From: SCRD01 sp046705285
GTDB taxonomy: Bacteria > Acidobacteriota > Terriglobia > UBA7540
Length of the DNA stretch: 64,000 bases
Direction of reading: 5' to 3'
Assembly (NCBI GenBank): GCA_046705285.1
Contig: JBJKQK010000083.1
Span: forward strand, 1-64,000
Shown here: positions 24,966 through 34,758 of the stretch, in pieces
Numbering within the stretch: the stretch's first letter is position 1
Layout of the letters: each line of letters opens with the position of its first letter
Program-made: the position numbers and the translations under genes
Notes under the pieces: model-generated
What the model was told of the DNA's origin: nothing
Database searches by the model: none
Seen by the model: the letters and a program-made list of their open reading frames with translations, nothing else

Positions 24966-27581
24966 TCAGGGTTGTGTTTGCGAGATCTGCCTTGAGGGAA
25001 CCATCTCGAGATTACGAAGAGTGCCTGCAAAACGAAGGTCGGCTAACCGGGAAATGGGACCAGCCGGCTGCGGATGGATCGGTATCCAAGGTCGGTGAAT
25101 CCCACGCAAGTCGGCCCGCACCCGTAACTTCGCAGTTCCATCAAAGCCGTAATCGCCTCGCAGTTCGAATTCAGCACCCGAAAGGTTCACGGGAAAATCC
25201 TCAAGCACCACTCTGCGGTCTTGAACGCGAAGATGTGCCGTGGCCGTGGTAACGAATAGTGGTTGTGAACTCGCCTCAAAAACGTCCATCCCGAAACGCC
25301 GGGCCAGAATCTGAACGGGATCGAAGCTGCCAAGACTGCCGATTTCAAGTCGAACTGTCGCCTTGCCTTGCAGGCTGCGGACGATTTCGGCGTGGGTTGA
25401 ACCGTGGGCCTCAAAACTGCCTGCAGCAGAATAAAATCCTTGAACCCCGGTCAAGGCCGGCGGCAGGTAATCGCGCAAAGCCTGCACGGCGGCCCTGCTG
25501 ACTTCCACGTGCACCGAGATGCCAGGCGAAGTTTTTGCCAAATCTACCACTGCATTCCCACTTCCGCGACCGCCACCGGCTTCAAAACTGACCTTCGAAA
25601 GACGAATCTCGCGGTCATGGATTTCTATGCTGGCTCGAAACTCATGCAACCCGAGGGTCCGGTAAGACAACAGCGGCGTGAAGAAATGGCCACGCGCGTC
25701 CACGTGAGTAGCCAGATGAAAAGAGGGTCGGCGTCCACTGATCCAGGAACTTATGCCTGAGAATTTGCCGAAAAACGATCGTGAATTATGGTTTCCGATT
25801 CCGTCAAACGACCGAGAAAGTTGTCCGACACTCACCTTGTCCGCCGTCAGACTGAAGTTCCACGGTGCGCGGGACTCGCGTTGGTGCATTACCCATCCGG
25901 AGAAAACACTGGTACCCATCACAGCTAGAAACGGGTTAATAACAATTTGCTTGCCGTATACCTGAAGGCGAGCCCGCGGAATGTTCAATGGCTCACGCAG
26001 CCCCGGAACCACAAGCCGAGCGCTGCGGACGGTGGCCTGGGCGGTTACATTAGGCTTGGTCCAGGGCCAGGCTCGGCCAGCGAGGTACATGGTAAAGGAC
26101 CCGACCCCGTCAGCTTTCAGATGACTCGCCGAAAGCAGGCCCACTGCACGCCCGAACTGCAGAAGCCTGTTGAGGTTGACAGCTTGCGAGTAAAGTGTCA
26201 ACTCGTATTCCGGATGCTCCGGCACACGTCCCCGCACCCTCGCAAAGGAAATATGCCTCAGGGTTCCTTCGGCAACCACTTCAACGCCAGACGCCAGGTG
26301 GACACGGGTGGGATATAAGCGTGCGAGGGACCCTGTGATGCGAATTGCCAAATCGGAGACGGGAAATGCGCCTGAAGACGTGTCCAGCAGCGCGTGGCGG
26401 GCATTCAGGAAACCACCGTAACGCTGACCGCCCCAAGGCCCCCGCACCGAAATCATTCCATTGAGCCGACCTTTGAGTCCCCAGCTGAAGTGGTTTCCGA
26501 AAACTCGCGTGCCAAGCCTCATCAAATCCTGAAGTCGAGAGCGTTCAAAAGCGACGACCAGATCCAGATCGGGGTGGGAGGCGACCTTTGTTATAGAACC
26601 CTCCAGGTGGACTTGCGAATTCGCAAAAGCGAGGTCCATACCGCTGATCAATAGGCTCTTCTTGTCACGATCGAACTGACCTCTGAAATGCAAGTCACAT
26701 GGGATGTCATTCGGTGGTGGCAATTGCTCCCAGCGATGCAGCTGGCTCAACTGCGCTTCACCCGAAAATTCTATCTTCCGGAGAGTCCCGTCCAAGTGTA
26801 TTACACTGCTCATGACTCCATATACTTCCGGATTATCCCCTGTCAGGAGCGGAATCCAGTCGTAGAGCAATGCTCCTTGGGTTCTAAGGGTTGCGTCCAA
26901 CGTGCGGCCGCGAGGAGCAGCCGGTGACCACACCCCGTCCATGGCAACCAGCCCCGGGGTGGGAAATTCAAGATCGGTGCGGACAGGGTTACCCGCTATT
27001 CGGAAACTGAGGCGGTCCGAGCGATAATCGAAGTCGAGACGCGCATTCGTGTCAACAATTGCAAATGGCTTCTTATTTTCGCCTGCCTTGAAATTAAGGC
27101 GGGCATCCTCGACATCAACCGACAAATCGGACGCCAGCGACGCTGAAGCGCTGCCAGCCGATGGGTGAGAAACCCCACTTTGCAGTAACAGATTCTCAAT
27201 GTTCCATTTCCCTGCCGAGTTCCGAACGATGTTGATGCTGGGGCCGTTAAAACGCAGAGTTCCGAAATAGAGATGAGAGTGCCAGAGGCTCCGCCACAAG
27301 AGATCGCAATCAATGCTGTTAACCCGTATGAACGGCTCCAGTCCAAAGGCAGGGTCTTCATCAACAACGACGTCGTCGACGTCGAATCCGAGACGTGGAA
27401 AGAAGCGTACTGCAATGTGGCCGAGCGTCACTTTTCGGTGCAATGCACGCTCGAGCGCAGCCCGCAGCAACGGACGGTACCGCCTTACATTCAGAAAAGA
27501 AGGGACCACCCACGCTACCGCTGCCAGCAGCACCAGAGCGAAAACCGCGTTCCTCAGATATCGACGCTTGCGCGGACTCAT
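24966..27581 (-). CDS. AsmA-family envelope protein
   Basis: 871 residues. An N-terminal membrane anchor (YLRNAVFALVLLAAVAWVVP) is followed by an AsmA-type N-terminus (ALHRKVTLGHIAVRFFPRLG) and a long beta-rich body, with the typical AsmA C-terminal region (GKATVRLEIGSLGSFDPV). Proteins of this family span the periplasm and are linked to lipid transport and outer-membrane balance in other bacteria. The start is set by the upstream lepB stop: TAATG, where TAA ends lepB and ATG opens this gene. A frame 44 codons longer reaches into lepB and is rejected. Confidence 0.88.
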   Translation of the reverse strand: MSPRKRRYLRNAVFALVLLAAVAWVVPSFLNVRRYRPLLRAALERALHRKVTLGHIAVRFFPRLGFDVDDVVVDEDPAFGLEPFIRVNSIDCDLLWRSLWHSHLYFGTLRFNGPSINIVRNSAGKWNIENLLLQSGVSHPSAGSASASLASDLSVDVEDARLNFKAGENKKPFAIVDTNARLDFDYRSDRLSFRIAGNPVRTDLEFPTPGLVAMDGVWSPAAPRGRTLDATLRTQGALLYDWIPLLTGDNPEVYGVMSSVIHLDGTLRKIEFSGEAQLSQLHRWEQLPPPNDIPCDLHFRGQFDRDKKSLLISGMDLAFANSQVHLEGSITKVASHPDLDLVVAFERSRLQDLMRLGTRVFGNHFSWGLKGRLNGMISVRGPWGGQRYGGFLNARHALLDTSSGAFPVSDLAIRITGSLARLYPTRVHLASGVEVVAEGTLRHISFARVRGRVPEHPEYELTLYSQAVNLNRLLQFGRAVGLLSASHLKADGVGSFTMYLAGRAWPWTKPNVTAQATVRSARLVVPGLREPLNIPRARLQVYGKQIVINPFLAVMGTSVFSGWVMHQRESRAPWNFSLTADKVSVGQLSRSFDGIGNHNSRSFFGKFSGISSWISGRRPSFHLATHVDARGHFFTPLLSYRTLGLHEFRASIEIHDREIRLSKVSFEAGGGRGSGNAVVDLAKTSPGISVHVEVSRAAVQALRDYLPPALTGVQGFYSAAGSFEAHGSTHAEIVRSLQGKATVRLEIGSLGSFDPVQILARRFGMDVFEASSQPLFVTTATAHLRVQDRRVVLEDFPVNLSGAEFELRGDYGFDGTAKLRVRADLRGIHRPWIPIHPQPAGPISRLADLRFAGTLRNLEMVPSRQISQTQP

Positions 27582-28345
27582 TAGTGTACAAGCTTGAAAG
27601 TTCTGTCCCAGCGCGTCCGGGTGAAGAAATGGATAATCATGCTTCCAAGCTGCTTTAAACGGTCGCCCAACGAGTTCTTCAGATACTGCCCCGGCGGCGT
27701 TTCGTAAGACCAATAGATGATAAGCGGTCGGCCGTCAATCAGTTTACGGGGCACAAATCCCCAGAACCGGCTGTCCCAACTCTCTTCACGATTGTCCCCC
27801 ATAACAAAGTACTCGTGTGGGGGCACAACCAACCAGCCATTCTTCACGTAATTCTGAAATTCAGCCATCCAGGTCGCCGTTGCACCCTGCATCTCACCCC
27901 AGGAGGCGGGAGGAAAGTCATCGCCGGGCCGCAGCTCATTCGGGTAACTATTTCGCACATAGGGTTCCGGCACCTCCTTCCCATTGACGAACACCTTGCG
28001 GTGTACGATGCGAACGCGATCACCCGGAAGCCCGATCACCCTCTTGACAAAATGTTCGCCCGGTTCCTGAGCGTCGTCAGCGGGACCAGGAAATTTGAAA
28101 ACCACAATGTCATTATGATGAATTCTTCTGTACGGGAGAAATCGGGCCAGCGGACCATGTGGATAACCAAATGCAAACTTATTCACCAGCAAATGATCGC
28201 CGATAAGAAGCGTATTTTCCATCGATCCAGTCGGAATCTTGAAGGCTTGAACCACAAACGTAGTTCCGAAAATTGCAAGGATGACCGTCACGATCAACGA
28301 CTCAAAGGTGTCACGTAACGATGATTTCCGGTAGGGTTCAGCCAT
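27581..28345 (-). CDS. lepB: Signal peptidase I
   Basis: 254 residues. Cuts signal peptides from exported proteins at the outer face of the inner membrane. A single N-terminal membrane helix (FESLIVTVILAIFGTTFVVQ) is followed by the catalytic Ser in IPTGSMENTLLIGD and the general-base Lys in EHFVKRVIGLPGD; the signature GDNREESWDSRFWGFVP is near the end. The ATG at 28345 overlaps the rnc stop by eight bases, so the genes are coupled; a longer frame from 28429 exists but lies within rnc. The asmA start overlaps its stop codon. Confidence 0.96.
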   Translation of the reverse strand: MAEPYRKSSLRDTFESLIVTVILAIFGTTFVVQAFKIPTGSMENTLLIGDHLLVNKFAFGYPHGPLARFLPYRRIHHNDIVVFKFPGPADDAQEPGEHFVKRVIGLPGDRVRIVHRKVFVNGKEVPEPYVRNSYPNELRPGDDFPPASWGEMQGATATWMAEFQNYVKNGWLVVPPHEYFVMGDNREESWDSRFWGFVPRKLIDGRPLIIYWSYETPPGQYLKNSLGDRLKQLGSMIIHFFTRTRWDRTFKLVH

Positions 28346-29084
28346 CAGCCTCCGCCTTTGCCGTGAGGATCGCCAGTGCACGTTTGGCTGCCTGCTGTTG
28401 CGCAGCCTTCTTGCTGCCACCGCTCCCACGGGCCACTACGCTGTCTCCGGCCCTCACCTCTACCATGAAGGTCTTCTGGTGTTCCAATCCGCCCTCCTCA
28501 ACCACACGGTACTGTGCAGGACCCCGGCGGTCCGCTTGCAGATATTCCTGCAAAACCCCCTTGTAATTCGTCCCGTACAACTCTTCGACACGGCCCGAAA
28601 GATCAGACGGCAGGATGACCTGTTCCACCAACTTCCTGGCCGCCTCTAAACCTCCGTCGCGATAAACGGCGGCCAATAGAGCCTCCACGGCGTCCGCCAG
28701 GATGCCAGACTTCCTCCTGCCGCCACTCTTCTCCTCGGATAAGCCAAGGAGCAGGTAGTCACCCAACTCAAGATCAGCCGCAACCCCACGCAAATAGCTT
28801 GAGGCCACCAGGCTCGAACGCGCAAGCGATAGTTTCCCTTCGTCATATTCGGGAAAAGCTTCGATAAGCCGTAACGTGACCGCAAAATTCAGGACGGCAT
28901 CACCGAGGAATTCCATCAGCTCGTTATCTCGGGTGTGCTGGGGTGCCTCCTGGGCATATGAGGAGTGGGTAAGGGCTTCTATTAGCAAACTCTGGTCTCG
29001 GAACCTGTAGCCGATACGTTTTTCCAGTCTTTCCAAGGAAGGTCTTGCCATTCTACGGCGATGCACTCCGGACGGCTTTCTCAT
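28338..29084 (-). CDS. rnc: Ribonuclease III
   Basis: 248 residues. Cleaves double-stranded RNA in rRNA processing and RNA decay. The catalytic domain has the signature NELMEFLGDAVLN and the second acidic site in GILADAVEALLAA; the C-terminal double-stranded RNA binding domain includes NYKGVLQEYLQ, KTFMVEV and GSKKAAQQQAAKRAL. Either the ATG at 29084 or the one at 29051 may be the start; neither has a clear ribosome site. It leads an rnc-lepB-asmA cluster with overlapping ends. Confidence 0.96.
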   Translation of the reverse strand: MRKPSGVHRRRMARPSLERLEKRIGYRFRDQSLLIEALTHSSYAQEAPQHTRDNELMEFLGDAVLNFAVTLRLIEAFPEYDEGKLSLARSSLVASSYLRGVAADLELGDYLLLGLSEEKSGGRRKSGILADAVEALLAAVYRDGGLEAARKLVEQVILPSDLSGRVEELYGTNYKGVLQEYLQADRRGPAQYRVVEEGGLEHQKTFMVEVRAGDSVVARGSGGSKKAAQQQAAKRALAILTAKAEADG

Positions 29085-29144
29085 TCAGCGAGACCCGGGA
29101 TGTCACACCAGAATTGTTTCGTGTCGCGCAGCTTACAACCCGAT

Positions 29145-30269
29145 TTAAGGTTTCGCTGCAGCCTTGGCCTGGGAAGCTTTTTCCTGCTTCAGTTTCTCAA
29201 TTTGCTGGTTGGCAAGCTTCTCGATAATGGTTCCCTGGGCCAACTGCCCCGCCTTGGAAAAAGCGCTGATTGCCTCGTCCAGTTTATGTTCTCCGGCAAA
29301 GGCCTCTCCCAGCCGGTAGTAATCAACGGGGCTTGGTGTCTCAGATTTTGCAATTGCCGTCTTGTAACTTTCCTCAGCCTTTTCCAGTTGTCCCACGTCC
29401 GGACCAACAAGGGCCATGGTGGCGCGCTCAAGGTGAATCATCCCCAGAGAGGCGTAAATGCCCGCTGAAATCTGATCCTTTCGTTTCTGATACGCCGCGT
29501 CAGATTCATTCGGCCGCTTCGGAATCTGTCCGATTTCCTGCAAGGCCTGCTGCGCATAACTGGCCGCCTGGTCCAGCCTCTTCGCTTTTTCGGTATCACT
29601 CACATTCGTCAACATTTGTGGCAGAGGCATAACACTTGTAACCAGAACCAGGCCCATAAGATTTTGGGGGTCAAGGCCAAGGCTTTTCTGTGCATATTTC
29701 AGCACGTCAGCCGGGTCGTTCTTCTGCTGGTAGGCACTCGCTTCAATGGCATAGACGTAAGTCAGGAGAGGGCTCTTGGGAAAACTCTGCGTGAAAGCCT
29801 CGGCGTCCTTGATCATCGGATCCGGGTCTTGCTCGTTCTTAAGTTTGTTGTACGCTTGGGCTTCTGCCGCGCTCACCTGAGGCCCGCCGCCATTCGCTTT
29901 CCGGGCGGCCCTTGCAGACGGAGTGAACTGCTTCATGTAGGTTATAAGCCTTCCGGTATTGGCCTCATTATCCTTAGCGCCCGCCTTGGTCATTTTTTTC
30001 TCAATATCAGGGGTAAACTCAAAGTCAAGACCGCGGGCTTTAACCTCGTCGGCCACTTGTCCCAAGTGCTCCTTGTTGTGTTTAATGAGCTTAATGACTT
30101 CCTCTTCCGTAAGGGGAGCTTCCACGGGCGCTGCTGACTTTACAGCAGGCTTTTCGGTTTTCTGTCCGTTCTGCGCACCCATGGCCACGCGCCCGTTCAA
30201 GAGGACAGTTCCGGCTAGCAGCAAAGTCAAACCTGTTGCAAGGCTGACAGCCTTCTTTGTCAACGACAT
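29145..30269 (-). CDS. Secreted tetratricopeptide-repeat protein
   Basis: 374 residues with a signal peptide (MSLTKKAVSLATGLTLLLAG). The middle carries a charged linker (EKPAVKSAAPVEAPLTEEEV) and a helical segment. The C-terminal half has tetratricopeptide-like helices: PLLTYVYAIEASAYQQKNDP, YASLGMIHLERATMALVG and YYRLGEAFAGEHKLDEAISA. TPRs mediate protein contacts; the partner is unknown. AGGAG stands eight bases before the ATG. It has a good promoter upstream. Confidence 0.82.
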   Translation of the reverse strand: MSLTKKAVSLATGLTLLLAGTVLLNGRVAMGAQNGQKTEKPAVKSAAPVEAPLTEEEVIKLIKHNKEHLGQVADEVKARGLDFEFTPDIEKKMTKAGAKDNEANTGRLITYMKQFTPSARAARKANGGGPQVSAAEAQAYNKLKNEQDPDPMIKDAEAFTQSFPKSPLLTYVYAIEASAYQQKNDPADVLKYAQKSLGLDPQNLMGLVLVTSVMPLPQMLTNVSDTEKAKRLDQAASYAQQALQEIGQIPKRPNESDAAYQKRKDQISAGIYASLGMIHLERATMALVGPDVGQLEKAEESYKTAIAKSETPSPVDYYRLGEAFAGEHKLDEAISAFSKAGQLAQGTIIEKLANQQIEKLKQEKASQAKAAAKP

Positions 30270-30306
30270 AATACACTCCTAACTTTCCAAACAATTGGTA
30301 TAAGTC

Positions 30307-30335
30307 AGCGTACTAAAAGCTGTATTCCCTGTCAA
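30307..30335 (-). promoter_or_regulatory. Promoter of the TPR-protein gene
   Basis: On the minus strand TTGACA (30335-30330) and TACGCT (30312-30307) are spaced by 17 bases. The -10 has two departures from consensus. Transcription would start about 30 bases before the ATG at 30269. Confidence 0.55.
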
Positions 30336-30493
30336 CAAAGAGGCGCCGCGTTTCGCGGCAAACCGCCGACCCTCCCGCCTGTTTGGCTCTTCGACTGCAC
30401 AACACTCCAGAAGCCTCAGAGCACAAGGTGGTGGCTCCCATGGTTCCTAACTAAAGTTGAGCCCCAACGGCTCCGCCAGTACAATGTCAAATT

Positions 30494-31852
30494 ATGCCCA
30501 GTCGGAAACTTTTTGGCACAGATGGGATGCGAGGCGTCGCAGGCCGATATCCGCTTGACCCCGGCACAGTCTTGAAGGTCGGGAGGTCTCTTGGCAACTT
30601 GTTGTGTCAGATGAATGGCACCGGGCAATCGCAGGCGATCCTTGGAGAAGACACGCGAGAATCGAGCCGTTGGATTTCCGAAGCCCTTGCTGCAGGCGTA
30701 AAGGCCTCTGGAGCGAGATTGTCCTATGCTGGCGTCATTACAACACCCGGCATAGCCTTCCTTGCACGTCATTATGGGTTCACCGCTGGAATCATGGTGT
30801 CGGCGTCACACAATCCGTATTACGACAACGGCATCAAAGTCTTCTCCAATTCAGGAGTAAAGCTTTCAGAATCACAGGAATTAGAAATCGAAAGGGCCAT
30901 CGAGCGCAATGGTTCCAGGGCCGGGACTCCGCTTCAGGAAGATCTCGTGGCCGAGCCGGTGTTCTTTGAACAGTATGTTTCTTACCTTGAAAGCATTCTG
31001 CCTGGCGATCTAAAGTTTCCCAAAGCTCCCCTGGTTGTGGACTGCGCCAATGGAGCCGCATCGCGTGTGGTTCCAACACTCCTGAAGAATCTCGGCATCG
31101 AAGCCCGTATCCTCAACGCCGCGCCCGATGGCCGTAACATCAACGTGCAGTGTGGTTCTCTTTACCCCGAATCCATGGCTCACGAAACACGGGCTTCAGG
31201 AGCCCACCTTGGCGTGGCCTTCGACGGGGACGCCGACCGCGCTATATTCGCCACGAAAGACGGGCACATCGCTGACGGCGATCACGTTTTATACGCGGTT
31301 GCCCCCTTCTACGAGCAGAATCAGAACCTGAAAGGGCACACAGTTGTCGGAACCCAGATGACCAACCTCGGACTGGAAAGAGCCTTTGAGCGGCACGGCA
31401 TCTCGCTGAAGCGGACCGCAGTCGGGGATCGGTACGTCCTCGAAGAGATGCTCCGATCCGGTTACAACCTGGGCGGAGAGCCTTCCGGCCACATTATCTT
31501 TGCTGATCTTTCGCTGGCTGGCGACGGCATCGTCACATTGCTGCAGATGCTCCGTATCCTCGGAGAGACCGGAAGGTCCTTCACGGAGTTGGTGGACGGC
31601 CTCAAGCAATACCCGCAAATCATCCGTAATGTTCGCGTCCGTGAAAAGCGCCCGCTTGAATCAATCCCTGAGGTCGCCCGCACCATCGAAGCGTGCCGCG
31701 TTGAGCTTGGCAAAACGGGGCGCATCGTCGTTCGTTATTCGGGGACTGAACCGCTGGCGCGCGTAATGGTCGAAGCTGAAGATGAGGCCACCGTCAAGCT
31801 CCATGCTGAGCGCCTCGCGAAGGCCATTGAGTCTGCCATCGGCGCACAGTGA
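30494..31852 (+). CDS. glmM: Phosphoglucosamine mutase
   Basis: 452 residues. Converts glucosamine-6-phosphate to glucosamine-1-phosphate for peptidoglycan and other UDP-GlcNAc products. The active serine is Ser105 in MVSASHNPYYDNGIKVFS; the metal-binding loop is AFDGDADRAIF; the sugar-binding loop is GGEPSGHIIF; and the phosphate-binding segment is RYSGTEPLARVM. The ATG has no evident ribosome site, but the start MPSRKLFGTDGMRG matches the family. It is divergent from the TPR gene. Confidence 0.96.
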   Translation: MPSRKLFGTDGMRGVAGRYPLDPGTVLKVGRSLGNLLCQMNGTGQSQAILGEDTRESSRWISEALAAGVKASGARLSYAGVITTPGIAFLARHYGFTAGIMVSASHNPYYDNGIKVFSNSGVKLSESQELEIERAIERNGSRAGTPLQEDLVAEPVFFEQYVSYLESILPGDLKFPKAPLVVDCANGAASRVVPTLLKNLGIEARILNAAPDGRNINVQCGSLYPESMAHETRASGAHLGVAFDGDADRAIFATKDGHIADGDHVLYAVAPFYEQNQNLKGHTVVGTQMTNLGLERAFERHGISLKRTAVGDRYVLEEMLRSGYNLGGEPSGHIIFADLSLAGDGIVTLLQMLRILGETGRSFTELVDGLKQYPQIIRNVRVREKRPLESIPEVARTIEACRVELGKTGRIVVRYSGTEPLARVMVEAEDEATVKLHAERLAKAIESAIGAQ

Positions 31853-32032
31853 TAGACTGGAAAGGGCTGTATCAGGCACTGATTTATGATGGGTCGAATG
31901 GCATGGACGGGGATGCTCCGCTGGTGTTTGCGGGACGTACTCCGGCGGGGATGAAGGCCAAGGCAACTCGTCACCGGGTTTCACGATCGCAGGTGCAGGT
32001 TTCGAACTAACCAGGCAGGAGGTAGCCAAATT

Positions 32033-32872
32033 ATGAATTTCCTGAAGGTCTCTCTGCTCTCCTTTCTTTCATTAACCTGCTTGCAGCCCTTGTCAGCCCA
32101 AAAGACTGCCGGCGCAGACAACCTGCCCAAGCAGAACGAAGCCGTTACCGTGCCTGCCGAAACACGAATTCCTCTGGAGCTCCAGAACGCCATCAGTTCG
32201 AAAACCGCCTATGTGGGGCAGGCGATCTATTGCAGGACCATCTACCCCATCACAGTTGACAACCGGATCGTGATCCCGGTAGGGAGCTACGTTAAAGGAG
32301 CCATCACCCAGGTGGTCAAGCCCGGCCGGATCAGGGGCAAGGCGAGGCTCGGGCTTCGCTTTGATTCTCTCACGCTGCCAAACGGAGTCACCCAACCCCT
32401 GCGCGCAACGCTTTCGGCGTTCGCAGGCAATGGCAAGGAAGGATTCAATCGCAGAGAAGCAAAGATCGAAGGTCAATCGACCAAAGGAAAGGACGCAGGG
32501 CGAGTAGCGCAGGCAACCGTGACCGGGGCTGAAATCGGCACGATTGCGGGTGTGTCGAGCCACAGTTCGCTCAAGGGCCTGGGGATCGGCAGTGCAGCAG
32601 GAGCCGCAGCTGGCGCAATCTGGGTTTTGGCCGGACGCGGCAAGCAGATTTATCTGCCACCAGGAACCAACCTGGAACTTCAATTGGCCGCGCCACTGGA
32701 GTTTGCCCACGATCAACTCGATTTCAGGGGAGATCCTGCGCCTGCGCCGCCAGTAGCGCGCCCCCAGCAACCTGATGGCGGGAGGGAATCGAGGCGACTT
32801 CGACGTCGCATCCCCCTGGGAGCCGCCCGGGTGGGCTCCATGGTGCTCAGAGGCCTGCGCCCGTTCAACTAA
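32033..32872 (+). CDS. Secreted glycine-zipper protein, paralogue of the protein at 6178-6873
   Basis: 279 residues with a signal peptide (FLKVSLLSFLSLTCLQPL). The middle domain contains IPLELQNAISSKTAYVGQAI, then NRIVIPVGSYVKGAITQVVK and LRFDSLTLPNGVTQPLRA; it is followed by a glycine/alanine zipper (GLGIGSAAGAAAGAIWVLAG) and PPGTNLELQLAAPLEF. The last 40 residues are Arg- and Pro-rich. The same order occurs at 6178-6873. The beta-rich part recalls VirB10/TrbI-like folds, but this is a weak resemblance and no function is assigned. Confidence 0.8.
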   Translation: MNFLKVSLLSFLSLTCLQPLSAQKTAGADNLPKQNEAVTVPAETRIPLELQNAISSKTAYVGQAIYCRTIYPITVDNRIVIPVGSYVKGAITQVVKPGRIRGKARLGLRFDSLTLPNGVTQPLRATLSAFAGNGKEGFNRREAKIEGQSTKGKDAGRVAQATVTGAEIGTIAGVSSHSSLKGLGIGSAAGAAAGAIWVLAGRGKQIYLPPGTNLELQLAAPLEFAHDQLDFRGDPAPAPPVARPQQPDGGRESRRLRRRIPLGAARVGSMVLRGLRPFN

Positions 32873-32993
32873 AACTGAGTTTGCGTTGATAACTGCTCCT
32901 GGCCAAAACACCTTTTGAGCCCCCGCCAAAGAGGCCGGAGCCCCGCTTCAACCTGGAAAAGCGATACGCGAACCAAAAACTGCGGCTTGCCTT

Positions 32994-33266
32994 TTACAGG
33001 AACACCACTGACTGAAGGCTGGTGATCTCAAACCTTTTTCGGCAGCGCGGGTTCTGGCACTGAACAAAGTCATCGCGCCGCAGCAGGTACGGTCGGGCTT
33101 TCTGGAACCGCGCCCGGTCGCGTTCGTCAGCGTTTCCTCTCAGGCTCTTTTTCTTTGTCCGTTCGATCCATCGAATCTGGTACGTTGCGGACTGGTGGCA
33201 GAACAGGCAGGACAGGTTGGCTGGTTTTGAAACTTCTCTTTCGTCGAAAAAGTCGCGTTCTTCCAT
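32994..33266 (-). CDS. Small probable zinc-binding protein
   Basis: 90 residues with four cysteines in two pairs, CLFCHQS and CQNPRCRKRF, spaced about 46 residues apart. This is the layout of a zinc ribbon or similar metal knot. The region between is basic (RTKKKSLRGNADERDRARF), so it may bind nucleic acid. No family is recognised and no ribosome site is clear before the ATG, but the cysteine pairs make a chance ORF unlikely. Confidence 0.55.
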   Translation of the reverse strand: MEERDFFDEREVSKPANLSCLFCHQSATYQIRWIERTKKKSLRGNADERDRARFQKARPYLLRRDDFVQCQNPRCRKRFEITSLQSVVFL

Positions 33267-33385
33267 GAGTTAGATATTCTAGCGCGAATCCGGAAATGCT
33301 GCAGGATGATTCCCCTCCACGAGCGGAAATAATACCCGCTATGCCGGATTCCGCAACCTTTCAGCCTGCCACCGGGTCCGCTATC

Positions 33386-33886
33386 CTACTTCCCGGTGTG
33401 CAGTGACTTCAAAAAAGCGACAACCGCCTCGGCGTCATAGCGCGACATATGGAACTGAGGCATGGGCGGACCAGCATGCTTGTTGCGCCGATCGAGACCC
33501 GTCATCAGGAACTGCACGGCCTCAGCCTTCGTCCATCCCTCAAGACCAGCGATGGGTGGCGCCGCCGCAAACCAGCCGGGTACCGGATGCAGAGGCCTGA
33601 AATCAAGTTGTGTCCCCTGCAATTCGCGCCCCGCAATAACCCGGCCGCGCTCATTGTGCGGCGAATGGCAGTCTCCACACATAGCCACGCGCGTCACCAG
33701 ATACTTACCATGGGCAATCAACTTAGCCTGACTTGCCGCCGAGCTGCCCTGAGCAGCAGCCATCGGTACAGCCAGGAATAGAGCAGCCCATGGAGCAATC
33801 CATCTCGTCAAGTGTCCCACCCGCCCCTTCGACAAGTAACCCCCAACCCATATGCAGTTGCTTTCGCGGCCGCCGGGAAAGCGCAT
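33386..33886 (-). CDS. Periplasmic c-type cytochrome
   Basis: 166 residues with one haem motif, CGDCH (Cys70, Cys73, His74), a possible Met ligand in GPPMPQFHMS and the C-terminal helix YDAEAVVAFLKSLHTGK typical of class I cytochromes c. A hydrophobic segment near residues 30-46 (ALFLAVPMAAA) is a signal peptide; the first 25 residues precede it. It would carry electrons in the periplasm. A good ribosome site (GGAGGG) precedes the ATG. The gene starts three bases after the stop of the CPBP protease gene. Confidence 0.87.
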   Translation of the reverse strand: MRFPGGRESNCIWVGGYLSKGRVGHLTRWIAPWAALFLAVPMAAAQGSSAASQAKLIAHGKYLVTRVAMCGDCHSPHNERGRVIAGRELQGTQLDFRPLHPVPGWFAAAPPIAGLEGWTKAEAVQFLMTGLDRRNKHAGPPMPQFHMSRYDAEAVVAFLKSLHTGK

Positions 33887-33889
33887 AAG

Positions 33890-34573
33890 CTATCCCTCCT
33901 GCCTCACGAATTTCGGCCCAAGCCAGAAAAGGGCGACGGCGTCGATCATGAAGTGGGCAGCCATCGATGGATAGAGCGATCCCAATTGGACCACCGGCCA
34001 GGCCAGCAACGCTCCCAGCAGCCCCGCGCGAATCATTCCGTTGAAACCCTGATACGAATGCGCGAATCCAAAAGCTATTGACGACACAACCACGCCCCAG
34101 GCGGCCGAATGGAACCATGCCGTCGCCTGAGCCAGCAAACAGCCTCGATAAAGGAACTCCTCGCACAAGCCCGCCGTGGGGGCAAGTCCGAACAGGGCCC
34201 AAAATCGTTCCCGGCCGTTTTCCGGCATCAGCAGGCGCACCATTTCCGATTCTTCCGGCCACCAGCCACGCTGCTCGAGCAGCAGAACAAGCCCCAGCCC
34301 TGCCACCGAAATCCCAACTACCAGCAAGGTCCATTTGAAGAATCCAGACCATGGAACCTCAGCAAGGCTAACATCGGTCCAACGGGGCCATGCCACAAAA
34401 ACCACCAGCACCCCAATTGCCGCCAGAATCCACTGCGAAAGCACTGCGGAAAAATAGAGCGCTGTTTTGGGAATTCCCTGGAGTTGCTCCGGACGCGCGC
34501 TGCGCCACGAAAGCACGGGAACACCCACCATGAGGAACACAGCAAAGGCTGTCCGGAGCACGCTTGAAAACAT
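33890..34573 (-). CDS. CPBP-family intramembrane metalloprotease
   Basis: 227 residues with about six membrane helices. The conserved catalytic motif is present in LCEEFLYRGCLLAQ (Glu-Glu with Arg), and a second motif with histidine is in IAFGFAHSYQGFNG. Members cleave within the membrane; roles range from CAAX processing to bacteriocin immunity. A ribosome site (AGAAGGAA) precedes the ATG. The stop is three bases before the cytochrome start, so the two genes are probably co-transcribed. Confidence 0.87.
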   Translation of the reverse strand: MFSSVLRTAFAVFLMVGVPVLSWRSARPEQLQGIPKTALYFSAVLSQWILAAIGVLVVFVAWPRWTDVSLAEVPWSGFFKWTLLVVGISVAGLGLVLLLEQRGWWPEESEMVRLLMPENGRERFWALFGLAPTAGLCEEFLYRGCLLAQATAWFHSAAWGVVVSSIAFGFAHSYQGFNGMIRAGLLGALLAWPVVQLGSLYPSMAAHFMIDAVALFWLGPKFVRQEG

Positions 34574-34758
34574 TCACGATTCCTTCTGCCACGGGACAAG
34601 CAAATGAGTTGGCTAGTGTCTCATCCAGCACACGGTGCGTCAACCCTTCGGTCCGGCAAGCCTGGGCTGCGATAAGAAGATGACATCTGAACCATAGGCT
34701 ACATCAGAGGAGACTCCCGTGTTCGAGACATGGCGTTTCAGAGGTGCACGGCGGGTGA